Assembly (NCBI GenBank): GCA_964527995.1
Contig: CAZGRP010000015.1
Span: forward strand, 1-64,000
DNA length: 64,000 nt
DNA from: CAZGRP01 sp964527995
Lineage (GTDB): Bacteria > Zhuqueibacterota > Zhuqueibacteria > Oceanimicrobiales > CAZGRP01
Direction of reading: 5' to 3'
Under the pieces are notes generated by a model that saw only the letters and a list, made by a program, of their open reading frames with translations, had not been told where the DNA came from and made no database searches. This document shows, one piece after another, positions 1 through 9,153 of the stretch. The first letter of the stretch is position 1; each line of letters starts with the position of its first letter. A program made the position numbers and the translations under genes.

Positions 1-2
1 TC

Positions 3-3000
3 CATGATTTGGCCACGATCATGTACACTTCCGGCACCACGGGCGCTCCCAAGGGCATCATGTTCAGCCAGCTGAATATCGTCAGCAAGCGTTTCGCTCG
101 GGCCCTGGCCCTGCCCGACATCGGCGAGCAGGATGCCTTCCTCTGCTACCTGCCCCTCTACCACACGTTCGGGCGCTACTTCGAAATGATGGGCACCATC
201 TTCTGGGGCGCAACGTACGCGTTCATGGCAGATCCATCCCTTGAAACGATGGTGGACAACATGCGCCGCGTCCGGCCGACAGTCTTCATCAGCATCCCCA
301 AGAAATGGTCCCAGCTCTACGAACGCATTGGGCAAGAGGTAGATCTTGAAGAAGCTGAACGCGAGACGATCACAGCCGTCGTCCGCCGGATGACCGGAGG
401 CCGACTGCGCTGGGGACTGTCGGCAGCAGGGTATCTGGCACCGGAGATCTTTCGCTTTTTCCAGCGCCATGGCATCGAGCTGATGAGCGGCTTTGGGATG
501 ACCGAGGCCACTGGCGGCATCACCATGACACCACCGGGGCAATACCGCGATGGATCGGTCGGCAGGGCCTTGCCCGGAATCGAGGTCCGGTTGGATGAAG
601 ACGGCGAGATGCTGATCCGCGGGCCGTACGTCGCCATGGGCTACTGGGGTGCGGCCGCCACGGACAAGGCATTCGAAGACGGCTGGTTCCGCACCGGCGA
701 CGTGTTTGCCCGCGACCGACGGGGCCACTTTCGCATCGTCGACCGCAAGAAAGAGATCTACAAGAATGTCAAAGGGCAGACGATCGCACCGCAGAGGATC
801 GAGAATCTTTTCCGCGATTTTGAGTCTGTAAAGCATGTCTTCCTCGTCGGTGATGGTCGCGAGTTCAACACCGTGCTCATCTACCCCAACCTCGACTACA
901 AGAAGGCGAATCTGCGGGAGATGAGCCGCACCCAGCTCCGGGAGTTCTTCAGCGCGCTTATCGTCTCGGTGAATCGTTTCCTGGCTCCCTACGAGCGCAT
1001 CGTCGACTTTACCCTGATCGACCGGCCATTCAGCGCTGCCAAGGGAGAGCTGACTGCCAAGGGCTCCTACAAGCGAAAGGTGGTCGAGAAACACTTCGCC
1101 CGCGTCATCGAGCCTATGTATTCGAAGGCTTATCTTTCTCTCCTCGTCGCCGGCACCGAGGTACGGATCCCCAACTGGTTTCTGCGCGAAAAAGGCCTCA
1201 CGGGCGACGATTTCGAGGCTACTCCCACTGCCCTGGTGCTGCGAACCACCGAGGTGGAGCTGCCGATCTCCTCGGATCCGGCCCGCCCTGGCGAGATCCA
1301 GATCGGAGAGTTCATCTACACCATGCCTCACGGCAGGGTATGGCTCGGTGACATCCTCGGTAATCCGTATCTTTGGGTCGGCAATCTGGCCATCGAACGC
1401 TTCGCCGGTGACGACATCTTCCGTTGGTCCCGCCGTTCGGAGCATTTCCCAGTCAAGACAAAGCTTGTTTCGGCCAGACCCGCCTCAGCGGCGGACGAGG
1501 ATATCGAGCCGCGTTTTCGGCAGATTCGCGAGCGCCAGGAGCTCAGCCTGCCCGGTGTGCATCTTGCCGCCAAAATGCTTCTCGCAGGCCAAACACAGGC
1601 CACGGAGTCGATCTCATACCTCGAGTCGGTCCAGCGCGACGGGCCCGAGGATCTGTCGCGGCTTGCACGCGCCGTTCTCAGAAGAGCCGCGGACGCCACC
1701 CTGCCCGACATCCGACGCCGCGCGCTGCAAGTCCTTCTACCGGGGAAGGATGGACGCGAGTTCGGTATGCTTCTGCAGGAGTTCCTCGACCGCGACGCCG
1801 AAGTTCTCGACGGCCAGACCATCGCCGTGTTGTGCGAAAAAGGCCTTTCCATGGAACAACTTCAGGCCGCCTGCGATCTGTTGGAGCATATTGCTTCGGA
1901 GCAGCCGACAGCGGACGACGGGCGCCGGGAACGCATCAAGGCCCTCTTCCAGCTCCTCACTGAATACGGAACCTCGCACCCGACTTCCTACAAGCGCATC
2001 CGGGCGGAGCTGGTGAGCTGGACGCTCTTCGAAGACGACCCCGAAGTGGTGCGGATGGCTCGCGAGGCGAAAGAAGTTCTGCTGCAAGGCTTCCGCAACT
2101 GGCTCGGGCCCAACCAGCGGGTGGCCGTGGACCCGGAGACGGGGCTCGAATACCGCTGGGATGATGTGATCGCCTTCGAGGAGGGAATGGATGCGGCAGA
2201 CCGGGCCCGCCTGCTGGACGCTATCAAGCTGACGGCTCTGTTGCGAGAGGCGGTCTTCCTTTTCTCCGAGGGCACGCTGCTGAGACTGCAGGACATCCCG
2301 CCGGGAGGCATCTGGGTCTGCGAACTCGGCAGGCGCCACGGCAAATCGGTCTACCGCATTTCAGTGCAGACCCGCCACCTGGGAGCCTATGACATCGGTG
2401 TCAATCTCAACCAGACCCTGAGCCCGGAAGAGGTCTCCTCCGAGATCACCTGGCTCATCCGTGCCTCCTCCGAGCACGCCGGTGGCCGGCTGGTGGAAGA
2501 CTTCGGCGGCTACTGGCCGGAGTACGATCTTTGGAGCGAGGAGTTCATCCCCGGCGAGACCGTCGACCGCTTCGTCCGCCGCATCGACCGCTACGTCGAT
2601 GCCACCTGGCAGGAGCGCATGAAGCATATCTGGCCGCATTTTGTCTGGAGTGGCCTTGCCGCCTATGTGGACTTCTGGAACCGAACCGGGCGGCGGTGGA
2701 TCCTGGCGGACCCATCTCCCGCCAACGTCATCGTGCCGTCTCATGACTACCAGGTCGGCATCCGCATCGTCTCCATCACCGGCCGCCAGCCGTTCACTTC
2801 GGTGGCCCAGATGGTCCGCGCCTTTCATCGCGAGTTCGTCGAAGCGATCGAGCAGCAGTACCCGCTGTTGAACGGTGTCTGCAAGTGGAGCACCATCTTT
2901 TCCGCCTTCGTCGAAGTTCTCGGCGAACGAGAGGGGTTGCGCCTTCTTCGCCAGGCGCTCGACGAAGCAGATTCCGGCGCAGATGAGTGGGCGGAACCTC

Positions 3001-3926
3001 TGCGCGAATTCATCGGCAAGGTGGATCGCAGCGGCTTCCTGCCGCGCCGGCTGTTCTTCGCCATCCGGCGCTACCATCGATGGCTGCAACTGAATCCGGA
3101 GGCCACGCCTCTGGCGCGGGCGCGGACGCTCCAGGAGCTTTACGGGACGTACAATCTGAGTGAAACCGAACAGCGCTATCCGGCGACGCGCACGCGCTTC
3201 TTCCGCGAGACCGTTTTCGCCAGCGCCGATGACGAGCTTGCCAGACGGCTCGACTTGTTGATCCAGGCACAACGGCGACGCCCCTTGTCGGAGGAGGAGT
3301 TCCTCGACCGAATCGCTGAGCTCCGCGGCACCGCAGACCTCACCGATGAAGAGGAGTACTACCTGGCGCGCATGACCTATCGCCATCTGCAGCCGACAGA
3401 CACCGCCGAACTGATCTCGCTGGAAGCCGAAGGCGTGCAGAGAACCGACCTGGTGGTCTACTTCCAGGACTCGAACGGCCAGACGCTCAGCGTTCGGCAT
3501 CCGGTCAACCCAAAGGAGATTGTCCGTTTGCACCGCCTGTTTCGTTTCGCCAACCTGCCGGTGGAGTTTCGCCCCGAGCACCAGTACCTGGTGGCGGTCG
3601 ATGATCGAGGTCTGGTCATCGGCGGCCTGTTTTATCGTCAGGTGGATGGCCAGACCGTGCACATGGAGAAAATCGTGGTCGCTGAGCGCCACCGCAAGAA
3701 GGGTGTCAGCGATGCCTTGATGACCGAGTTCTTCAATCGGCTTCGCTCCCGCCGCATCCGGACGGTGACCACCGGGTTCTTCCGGCCGGAGTATTTCTAC
3801 CGTTTCGGCTTCCGCACCGAGAAGCGCTATGCCGGGCTGGTGAACGAGCTGAACGACAGCGAGCCGGCTCCGTCAGCGGCTTTAGCTCGCCTTCCCGACG
3901 CCGGAGCGCTTCCACCGGAGCTCTAA
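3..3926 (+). CDS. Acyl-CoA synthetase / kinase-like / GNAT fusion protein (5' end missing)
   Basis: The reading frame is open to the left edge, so the N-terminus is missing; the first visible codons read HDLATIMYTSGTTG. The first third is an AMP-binding (ANL superfamily) domain: P-loop TSGTTGAPKG at nt 27-56, GFGMTEATGG near nt 487, and a WFRTGD motif near nt 682, typical of long-chain fatty acyl-CoA synthetases. A long region with no family I recognise follows (about nt 1120-2290). From about nt 2300 to 2800 there is a kinase-like stretch (GGIWVCELG, an EEFIPGETVDRF hinge-like segment, and LADPSPANVIV resembling the D-x4-N loop of phosphotransferase-fold kinases). The C-terminus (about nt 3570-3870) is a GNAT acetyltransferase domain with ERHRKKGVSDALM. 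The acyl-CoA synthetase and GNAT assignments are strong; the kinase-like one is an inference. The protein is far longer than a normal FadD (about 560 residues). Confidence 0.8.
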   Translation, partial: HDLATIMYTSGTTGAPKGIMFSQLNIVSKRFARALALPDIGEQDAFLCYLPLYHTFGRYFEMMGTIFWGATYAFMADPSLETMVDNMRRVRPTVFISIPKKWSQLYERIGQEVDLEEAERETITAVVRRMTGGRLRWGLSAAGYLAPEIFRFFQRHGIELMSGFGMTEATGGITMTPPGQYRDGSVGRALPGIEVRLDEDGEMLIRGPYVAMGYWGAAATDKAFEDGWFRTGDVFARDRRGHFRIVDRKKEIYKNVKGQTIAPQRIENLFRDFESVKHVFLVGDGREFNTVLIYPNLDYKKANLREMSRTQLREFFSALIVSVNRFLAPYERIVDFTLIDRPFSAAKGELTAKGSYKRKVVEKHFARVIEPMYSKAYLSLLVAGTEVRIPNWFLREKGLTGDDFEATPTALVLRTTEVELPISSDPARPGEIQIGEFIYTMPHGRVWLGDILGNPYLWVGNLAIERFAGDDIFRWSRRSEHFPVKTKLVSARPASAADEDIEPRFRQIRERQELSLPGVHLAAKMLLAGQTQATESISYLESVQRDGPEDLSRLARAVLRRAADATLPDIRRRALQVLLPGKDGREFGMLLQEFLDRDAEVLDGQTIAVLCEKGLSMEQLQAACDLLEHIASEQPTADDGRRERIKALFQLLTEYGTSHPTSYKRIRAELVSWTLFEDDPEVVRMAREAKEVLLQGFRNWLGPNQRVAVDPETGLEYRWDDVIAFEEGMDAADRARLLDAIKLTALLREAVFLFSEGTLLRLQDIPPGGIWVCELGRRHGKSVYRISVQTRHLGAYDIGVNLNQTLSPEEVSSEITWLIRASSEHAGGRLVEDFGGYWPEYDLWSEEFIPGETVDRFVRRIDRYVDATWQERMKHIWPHFVWSGLAAYVDFWNRTGRRWILADPSPANVIVPSHDYQVGIRIVSITGRQPFTSVAQMVRAFHREFVEAIEQQYPLLNGVCKWSTIFSAFVEVLGEREGLRLLRQALDEADSGADEWAEPLREFIGKVDRSGFLPRRLFFAIRRYHRWLQLNPEATPLARARTLQELYGTYNLSETEQRYPATRTRFFRETVFASADDELARRLDLLIQAQRRRPLSEEEFLDRIAELRGTADLTDEEEYYLARMTYRHLQPTDTAELISLEAEGVQRTDLVVYFQDSNGQTLSVRHPVNPKEIVRLHRLFRFANLPVEFRPEHQYLVAVDDRGLVIGGLFYRQVDGQTVHMEKIVVAERHRKKGVSDALMTEFFNRLRSRRIRTVTTGFFRPEYFYRFGFRTEKRYAGLVNELNDSEPAPSAALARLPDAGALPPEL

Positions 3927-3978
3927 CCCTCGCGACGAAGTTCCCCTCTGGCGCAGGTGCCCCCCGTTAGACCTCCGT

Positions 3979-4014
3979 AAAAACAAAAAGCCGGGCGTCT
4001 CCGACGACCCGGCT
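3979..4014 (-). terminator. Rho-independent terminator of citrate synthase gene
   Basis: On the minus strand a 7-bp stem AGCCGGG/CCCGGCT (3989-4014) is followed by TTTTGTTTTT. It lies 24 nt after the citrate synthase stop codon. Confidence 0.85.
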
Positions 4015-4037
4015 CCGTTCCCCAGGACTGCGTGACC

Positions 4038-5285
4038 CTACGGGCGCCGGTCGAACGGCACATAGTCCAGGTGCAGCGGCCCGGTGTAGACAGCCCGCGG
4101 CCGGAAAATACGGTTGCTGGCGAGGTACTCGAGCGTGCGAGCTGTCCATCCAGCAACTCGGCTGACCGCAAAGATCGGCGTAAACATCGGCGTGTCGATG
4201 CCGAGGGCCCGGTAGACGATGCCGGAGTAGAAGTCGACGTTTGGGAAGATTTTCTTCTGCTTGCCAAGATCGGCGACGACCTCGCGCTCCAGGCGGATTG
4301 CGGTCTGGTAGAGGGGCGCGACCTCCGGATTCTGTTCCGCAAGCAGGCCCGCCAGCGGTTCGAGGATGCGGGCCCGCGGGTCGTAGGCCTTGTAGACTCG
4401 ATGCCCGAAGCCCATGATCTTGCGTTTTGTCTGCCGAGCGTTGCGATACCACTCCGGCACGTTTTCGGGGGAGCCGATCTCGAGCAGATCGTACAACACC
4501 CTCTCGTTGGCGCCACCATGAAGTGGCCCCTTCAGGCTGCCGATCCCTCCCACCACCGAGCTGTACATATCTGAAAGCGAGGAGTTGATCACCATCGTCG
4601 AGAATGTGGAGGCATTCATGCCATGGTCGGCGTGGAGAATCAAGGCCACGTCCATGACGCGGGTGGCAACCCGGTCGGGCTCCCGCCCGCTCAACATGTA
4701 AAGAAAATTGGCGGCATGGCCGAGTCCCGGCTTCGGCGGCACCGGCGCCTTGCCATCGCGGATGCGGCCGATTGCCGCTGCGATCGTCGCCATCTGCGCG
4801 ATCAGCCTGATGGCCACCTCCGATTCGGCCTCGACCGTCGCCTCCTCAGCCTGCGCATCGAGAGTGCCGAGCACCGACACAGCCGTTCGCAATGCCGACA
4901 TGGGGTGGGTCTTTGCGGTGGGCATAATCTGGAAGGCGTCGTGGAGTTCCGGCGGCAAGGGCCGGTACGCCTCCAGCTTGTTGCGGAATTCATCGAGTTC
5001 CGCCCGGGTCGGCAGTGTGCCGAACAGCAGCAGGTAGGCGGTTTCCTCGTAGGAAGACTTCTCAGCCAGCTCAAAGCAATCGTACCCACGGTAGATCAGC
5101 CAGCCTTTCGAGCCATTCACATAGCCAATCCTGGTCTCGCAGGCGAGCGCACCCTCGAGCCCCTTGTTGACCGCCACCTGCACCGGCCAGCTCACCGACC
5201 CGACCAGGGAGGGTTCCGGCTCGTCAGTGGTTTCCTGCCTCGCTTTGACGGCCGCCTCGCGGATGATATCGTCGACATCCTTCAT
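4038..5285 (-). CDS. gltA: Citrate synthase
   Basis: Condenses oxaloacetate and acetyl-CoA to citrate, the entry step of the TCA cycle. The protein has 415 residues, normal for the family. Catalytic residues are in place: H221 in HADHGMNAS, H256 in GPLHGGANE and D351 in PNVDFYSG, plus the GFGHRVYKAYDPR motif at about 292-304. The start MKDVDDIIRE is chosen because GAGGAGG lies 6 nt upstream; a longer in-frame extension has no ribosome site and no family similarity. The gene has its own promoter (5409-5437) and terminator, so it is monocistronic. Aconitase is encoded elsewhere in the window (16362-19163). A 2-methylcitrate synthase activity cannot be excluded from sequence alone. Confidence 0.95.
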   Translation of the reverse strand: MKDVDDIIREAAVKARQETTDEPEPSLVGSVSWPVQVAVNKGLEGALACETRIGYVNGSKGWLIYRGYDCFELAEKSSYEETAYLLLFGTLPTRAELDEFRNKLEAYRPLPPELHDAFQIMPTAKTHPMSALRTAVSVLGTLDAQAEEATVEAESEVAIRLIAQMATIAAAIGRIRDGKAPVPPKPGLGHAANFLYMLSGREPDRVATRVMDVALILHADHGMNASTFSTMVINSSLSDMYSSVVGGIGSLKGPLHGGANERVLYDLLEIGSPENVPEWYRNARQTKRKIMGFGHRVYKAYDPRARILEPLAGLLAEQNPEVAPLYQTAIRLEREVVADLGKQKKIFPNVDFYSGIVYRALGIDTPMFTPIFAVSRVAGWTARTLEYLASNRIFRPRAVYTGPLHLDYVPFDRRP

Positions 5286-5408
5286 GCAAATCCTCCTCGT
5301 TGTTCCTGGTTGAATGTGGGTGCGGCAATGATGCCGGCAGGAGGCCGTGGTCTGGGTTGTCGGCCGAAAGAACGACCGGAGTCCGGCTCGCACCACCGCG
5401 GGTCGTTG

Positions 5409-5437
5409 AATATAACCCCGGCCGGCGTTTTTTGCAA
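5409..5437 (-). promoter_or_regulatory. Sigma70-type promoter of citrate synthase gene
   Basis: On the minus strand TTGCAA (5432-5437), a 17-nt spacer and TATATT (5409-5414). The predicted start near 5402 gives a leader of about 117 nt. Confidence 0.7.
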
Positions 5438-5445
5438 CCCGCTTT

Positions 5446-6237
5446 TCAGGAGGAATTCAACTTGGCGGACGGCCTGGAAGTAGCGCTCTGGCGGACCGAA
5501 GCTCCGGCGCCGTCGCGGCTTGCAGACACCCCTTCCAGCCGGTAGCCGTAAATCCGGGCCAGCGTCCAGGGCGATACTCCCAGAAAGTAGAGCATATGAA
5601 GCAGGGCCATCTTCAGAAACGTCCGGCCGACACCTCGACTTGAAAACCTGCGCGCAGAGGTGACGATGGCCGGCTCAATCATCACGATGCGCCCGTGGCT
5701 GCGGAGACGCTTGCAAAAGTCGACATCCTCGAACAATGGCCACGGCGCGAAGCCCCCGATTTCATGGTAGATCTGCCGGCGCAGAAACAGGCCGTGGTCC
5801 CCGTAGAGCACACGGGTGAATTGAAAACGCACGCGGTTGACCCTTTCGGCCAGACGCAGAATCGGGTGCTGATAGTCAAAGCGGAGCTCGAATCCCCCGG
5901 CAACAACGCTGGTGGTGCGAAGGACGCGCAGGCAAGCGTTGCAGTGTGTCAGGGTCAGACGGGTGTCGGCATGCAGAAAGAGCAAGGTGTCACCGAGGGC
6001 ACTGCATGCGCCACGATGCAACTGGATGCCCCGTCCGGGCGGGCTGGCAATCACGCGGACTCCTGCTTCGTAGCAAAGAGGAACGCTGCCGTCGCACGAG
6101 CCGCCATCGACCACGATGAGCTCGATGCCGAAGGGCGCCTTCGCCTGGCACTCAGCCAGGTCGCCCAACAGGACTTTGATCCTGTACACCTCATTTAGCA
6201 CAGGTACAATGACACTGAGGCTCGGCCGAATCGACAT
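5446..6237 (-). CDS. Family 2 glycosyltransferase (TIGR04283-like)
   Basis: A soluble GT-A fold glycosyltransferase of about 263 residues. It opens with SVIVPVLNE, followed by VVDGGSCDGS and FLHADTRLT (the DxD-like metal/nucleotide-sugar site), and has YGDHGLFLRRQIYHEIGGF and FEDVDFCKRLR further on. This matches the TIGR04283 type of glycosyltransferase 2, often found near selenodomain or radical SAM genes; the acceptor is unknown. The start MSIRPSLSV is preferred because the frame upstream of it is not protein-like. The C-terminal 30 residues are low-complexity and extend past the usual family end. It is transcribed away from the citrate synthase promoter region, with a probable promoter at 6405-6433. 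Confidence 0.85.
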   Translation of the reverse strand: MSIRPSLSVIVPVLNEVYRIKVLLGDLAECQAKAPFGIELIVVDGGSCDGSVPLCYEAGVRVIASPPGRGIQLHRGACSALGDTLLFLHADTRLTLTHCNACLRVLRTTSVVAGGFELRFDYQHPILRLAERVNRVRFQFTRVLYGDHGLFLRRQIYHEIGGFAPWPLFEDVDFCKRLRSHGRIVMIEPAIVTSARRFSSRGVGRTFLKMALLHMLYFLGVSPWTLARIYGYRLEGVSASRDGAGASVRQSATSRPSAKLNSS

Positions 6238-6404
6238 CGCAAATCCCGGTGGGTCATGTAAGTCGCCGGCAGGATGGTCGCTTCCGGTTTCGTGCAACAA
6301 CGGGGAGTCCCAGCCTCTTCCCGCCGGCAGCGCGTTTCCTCGTGGACAAAGATCGGCACGCTGCTCCCGCTGATAAGAAGCATCTGCCGACATCGTGGTT
6401 GTCA

Positions 6405-6433
6405 AAGTAAGCAAGATGAGGCGGGAATGTCAA
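6405..6433 (-). promoter_or_regulatory. Candidate promoter of glycosyltransferase gene
   Basis: TTGACA (6428-6433), 17-nt spacer, TTACTT (6405-6410) on the minus strand, about 170 nt before the glycosyltransferase start. Confidence 0.55.
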
Positions 6434-6493
6434 GGTGATTCACCTGGAGGCCGTGAGGGGAGCTGTGTGTCGATCTGGAAGATCTGAGAACCC

Positions 6494-6531
6494 TCAAAAA
6501 GAAAGAGGCCGCGACAAAACGCGCGGCCTCT
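6494..6531 (-). terminator. Rho-independent terminator
   Basis: GAGGCCGCG/CGCGGCCTC stem (6505-6530) followed on the minus strand by TTTCTTTTTG. It would end transcripts coming from the MetH-activation-like ORF. The rest of 6434-6968 holds no gene I can support. Confidence 0.75.
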
Positions 6532-6968
6532 TACCTGCGGAACGACGACGCACGGAAGACGCACAGAAACAACCAAGGCAGAGCTCGATCTCCCAAACCC
6601 GACGCAGCTTCACCGCAATCTCTCTGCCTGCCGCAGCGCCGCTCCACTGCAAATCCCGAAAGGAATCCGACCCATTGTATCACTTGCCAGTCGAACGGCA
6701 CCCGAAAACCGTCCGGCTGGTGCTTCGTTGTACGCCTATTCCTCAAGCAATCCGCATGCCAGTTTCTTGAAAATCGGCGATCCGGCAACACCGCCTATGT
6801 CAGGTTACAGAAAATCAGTATGTTGTGACACGACTCTCGCCTTCGGCCGGGCAAATTTCCAACAACCGGAGGAAGACAGGAAGAGTGGGGAAATACACCA
6901 GAGTGCGGGATATGAACCAGGGTGGTGGTTTTCAACGACGCGGCAGGCTGGAAGGATCTGCTTCGGGC

Positions 6969-7583
6969 TCAGGAAGGACCGATGTGGAGATACCCGGCAA
7001 GACTCTTACTGGGGCTGAGAAGCTTGCTGGGCTCGGAGAGAACCACTGGAAGCCGCTCTGCCTGGGCCAATCGCAATACCCCGGGTAGCTCGGTCACAGC
7101 TGCGGGACCTGAGCGGACTTTGGTCCAGCCGAAATTTTCATACTCCTGGCGTAGCCACGCTTTGAGCGAAGAAACCAAGCCGCCGGTAGCCACGGTTCCA
7201 ATAGCGTCCCAGACCATTGCGGCCAGAAATTCCCCGCGTCGATTGAGGAAGCGAAGATGGGCGTCGAAGCGTTCGCCGAGAGTACCGGCGAAGTAGGCCG
7301 TCAGACCCGTGCTCTGGATCGCATCGGTGACGGTGGGTGTGGAGCAAGAGAAGGTGTTATCATGCGCCCCCGCGAAAGCGGGGTACCCGGGAAAGGTTCG
7401 GAAGATGATGCAAGCGTTGAGAAAGGGCAGCCCGTGGGAAAGAATCCGCCGGAAAGTCGACTGGACAACAGCCGGAGTTTGTTCGGGAGATGGATAACCC
7501 AGCTCGCGGAAGACGGCTTCGCTGGAAATAGAAATGTCGAGCCCCCGCAGGACGCCGCTCGAGACCGGCGCCGGGTCACTCAT
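6969..7583 (-). CDS. MetH activation-domain-like protein with in-frame palindrome insertion
   Basis: A 204-residue protein. Its middle (LTAYFAGTLGERFDA, then EFLAAMVWDAIGTVATGGLV) resembles the vitamin B12-dependent methionine synthase activation domain, and the C-terminal SPSKSLAGY resembles the PxKSxS element of that fold. In MetH this domain binds AdoMet and reductively reactivates the cobalamin; stand-alone versions occur beside corrinoid proteins. No corrinoid protein is seen here. ATG is preceded by GAGGT 7 nt upstream. Residues around 65-77 (PGYPAFAGAHDN) are the translation of a GC-rich palindrome at 7365-7388, an apparent repeat insertion, so function may be impaired. The usual C-terminal cysteine tail is absent. 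The family call is an inference. Confidence 0.55.
   Translation of the reverse strand: MSDPAPVSSGVLRGLDISISSEAVFRELGYPSPEQTPAVVQSTFRRILSHGLPFLNACIIFRTFPGYPAFAGAHDNTFSCSTPTVTDAIQSTGLTAYFAGTLGERFDAHLRFLNRRGEFLAAMVWDAIGTVATGGLVSSLKAWLRQEYENFGWTKVRSGPAAVTELPGVLRLAQAERLPVVLSEPSKLLSPSKSLAGYLHIGPS
7365..7388. repeat. Palindromic intergenic-type repeat inside an ORF
   Basis: CCCCGC-GAAA-GCGGGG (7368-7383) followed by GGGTACCC. This resembles dispersed palindromes of many bacteria whose translation gives PAFAG-type peptides. Here it sits in frame inside the MetH-activation-like ORF. Confidence 0.6.
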
Positions 7584-8274
7584 CGATCGACCTCACTGCT
7601 TCCTCCTCTCCGGGCGATATCGCAGGTACCCATGCCCACCGCCAGCGGTTCCTGCGTCGGGACCGCCAAACCCACTGCCGCACCCCGCCTTGGAGAAGGC
7701 GTGCCGATGACATTGCTTTGCCGCAGTTACTCCGATTCCGTATTCAGCTCCGCATGGCTGCGGCGTTCCATTCTCGTCTCCGGGCCGCTCGTACAGGCCA
7801 CCGGCAGCGTCTACTCCAAGGATCGTTCTGGCCACTCTGGCGAAGGATTCAACGCTCCCAGAAGAAAAAACCCTTACCCCTCCCCGTCCGTGCGCGCTTC
7901 GAGGGGCAGGAGAGCCGAAGCCCGCAGCCAGAGTGGCCTGTTTCCTTGCAACGACATCGAGGAATACTCGGCATCGTGCTTCGCGGGTTGTCCCACATCG
8001 AATTACNNNNNNNNNNNNNNNNNNNNNNNNNNNNNNNNNNNNNNNNNNNNNNNNNNNNNNNNNNNNNNNNNNNNNNNNNNNNNNNNNNNNNNNNNNNNNN
8101 NNNNNNCGACATCGAGGAATACTCGGCATCGTGCTTCGCGGGTTGTCCCACATCGAATTACAAGACAATTTAGCAATAGCCGGTGCAATTTCTTGGTATT
8201 CGAAGCGAAAAAAATTTGCATATTTGGCGGCCGGTGATTACATTCCCCGCAACCAGCGCAAGGAGGTGAAGAAA
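7584..8274. other. Intergenic region with scaffold gap
   Basis: This space between two divergent genes contains the 100-N gap. Long open frames crossing it are created by the N run and by high GC. I see no protein family, RNA or convincing promoter in it. Confidence 0.5.
7952..8161. repeat. Scaffold gap 1 with identical 55-bp flanks (assembly artefact)
   Basis: Bases 7952-8006 and 8107-8161 are identical over 55 bp and enclose exactly 100 N (8007-8106). This is what results when two contigs sharing a k-mer-length end are joined with a default gap. The true sequence is probably a single copy of the 55 bp with no gap. Confidence 0.85.
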
Positions 8275-9153
8275 ATGGGTGTGCTGACGTCTCGCCCGCT
8301 CAGGATCACATTTCCGCCCTACGGCATCCAGATCGTCGAAAGCAACCACCGGAGCGGCTTCCGCATGCAACCACGCGCTAACGACTACCTGAAGCTCTAC
8401 TACGTCCTCGACGGCGAAGCCGACTTCATGATCTCCGGACACCGGCAGCAACTCAGCCCACAGAGTGTCTTCGTGATCCCCAAGAATGCCAGCCATTATC
8501 TCCGGGACGCCGAGGACCGCCCTCTATCGCTCTACATTCTCGGGATCAAGGATGACTGCCTGGAGAACCTGTCGACCTTTGCCGAAGAACTGGAACGGCT
8601 CAACCAGCTGGCGGCACAGCGGCTGCATGTCATCTCGCACCGCGACCACGCCGCCTACGACATTCCACGGGCGTTTCGGCGCATCCTCTATGAACAGCGC
8701 ATGAGGCGCGACGGCTACGTAGCCACCATCCAGGCGACCGTGGTCAACCTGGTCGTTTCACTCAACCGCATCTTTCAGCATGTACCGGTCGAGCGCCCGG
8801 GCGAAGTGACCAACGAGACAGTATCCCGCATCCGCCAGGTGGCTCGGTACGTCGAATCCAACTTCTACGAGCCGATCAGCGTCGAACGGGCGGCTCGCAT
8901 GGCGTGCCTGAGCGTGCGCCAGTTCACCCACCAGTTCAAAACCGTGCATGGGGTGACCTTCCTGGAATACCTGCACTACCATCGCATCCGCTACGCCAAA
9001 GACCTCCTGAAACACACGAACCAGGAAATCTTGACCGTCTGCTTCGAAGCCGGCTTCAATGATCTGGCGCACTTCTACCGTATCTTCAAGCGACTCACTG
9101 GCACCTCGCCGCGAAAATACCGGATGTCGCACAGGGAAGAGGTGGAGGCGTGA
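8275..9153 (+). CDS. AraC-family transcriptional regulator
   Basis: A 292-residue regulator. The N-terminal half is a cupin-like sensing domain (LKLYYVLDGEADFMISGH, SVFVIPKNASHYL). The C-terminal 100 residues carry the double helix-turn-helix of AraC/XylS proteins (ISVERAARMACLSVRQFTHQF, then ILTVCFEAGFNDLAHFYRIF and the closing FKRLTGTSPRKYR). The start MGVLTSRP is set by AAGGAGGTGAAGAAA directly upstream; the frame further upstream runs into the gap. Sugar-responsive regulation is typical of this architecture, and a secreted mannosidase locus lies 0.7 kb downstream on the other strand, but a link is only an inference. Confidence 0.92.
   Translation: MGVLTSRPLRITFPPYGIQIVESNHRSGFRMQPRANDYLKLYYVLDGEADFMISGHRQQLSPQSVFVIPKNASHYLRDAEDRPLSLYILGIKDDCLENLSTFAEELERLNQLAAQRLHVISHRDHAAYDIPRAFRRILYEQRMRRDGYVATIQATVVNLVVSLNRIFQHVPVERPGEVTNETVSRIRQVARYVESNFYEPISVERAARMACLSVRQFTHQFKTVHGVTFLEYLHYHRIRYAKDLLKHTNQEILTVCFEAGFNDLAHFYRIFKRLTGTSPRKYRMSHREEVEA

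Noticed and set aside
2361..3692. Minus-strand open frame of 443 codons
   Set aside because: Antisense to the GNAT-containing fusion gene; composition typical of a shadow frame.
7952..8161. 55-bp direct repeats as target-site duplications of a mobile element
   Set aside because: The same length flanks both gaps and the interior is exactly 100 N each time; assembly overlap explains it better.
7257..9153. Open frames reading through the N run near 8 kb
   Set aside because: They exist only because N codons contain no stops; the AraC gene has its own ATG and strong ribosome site after the gap.
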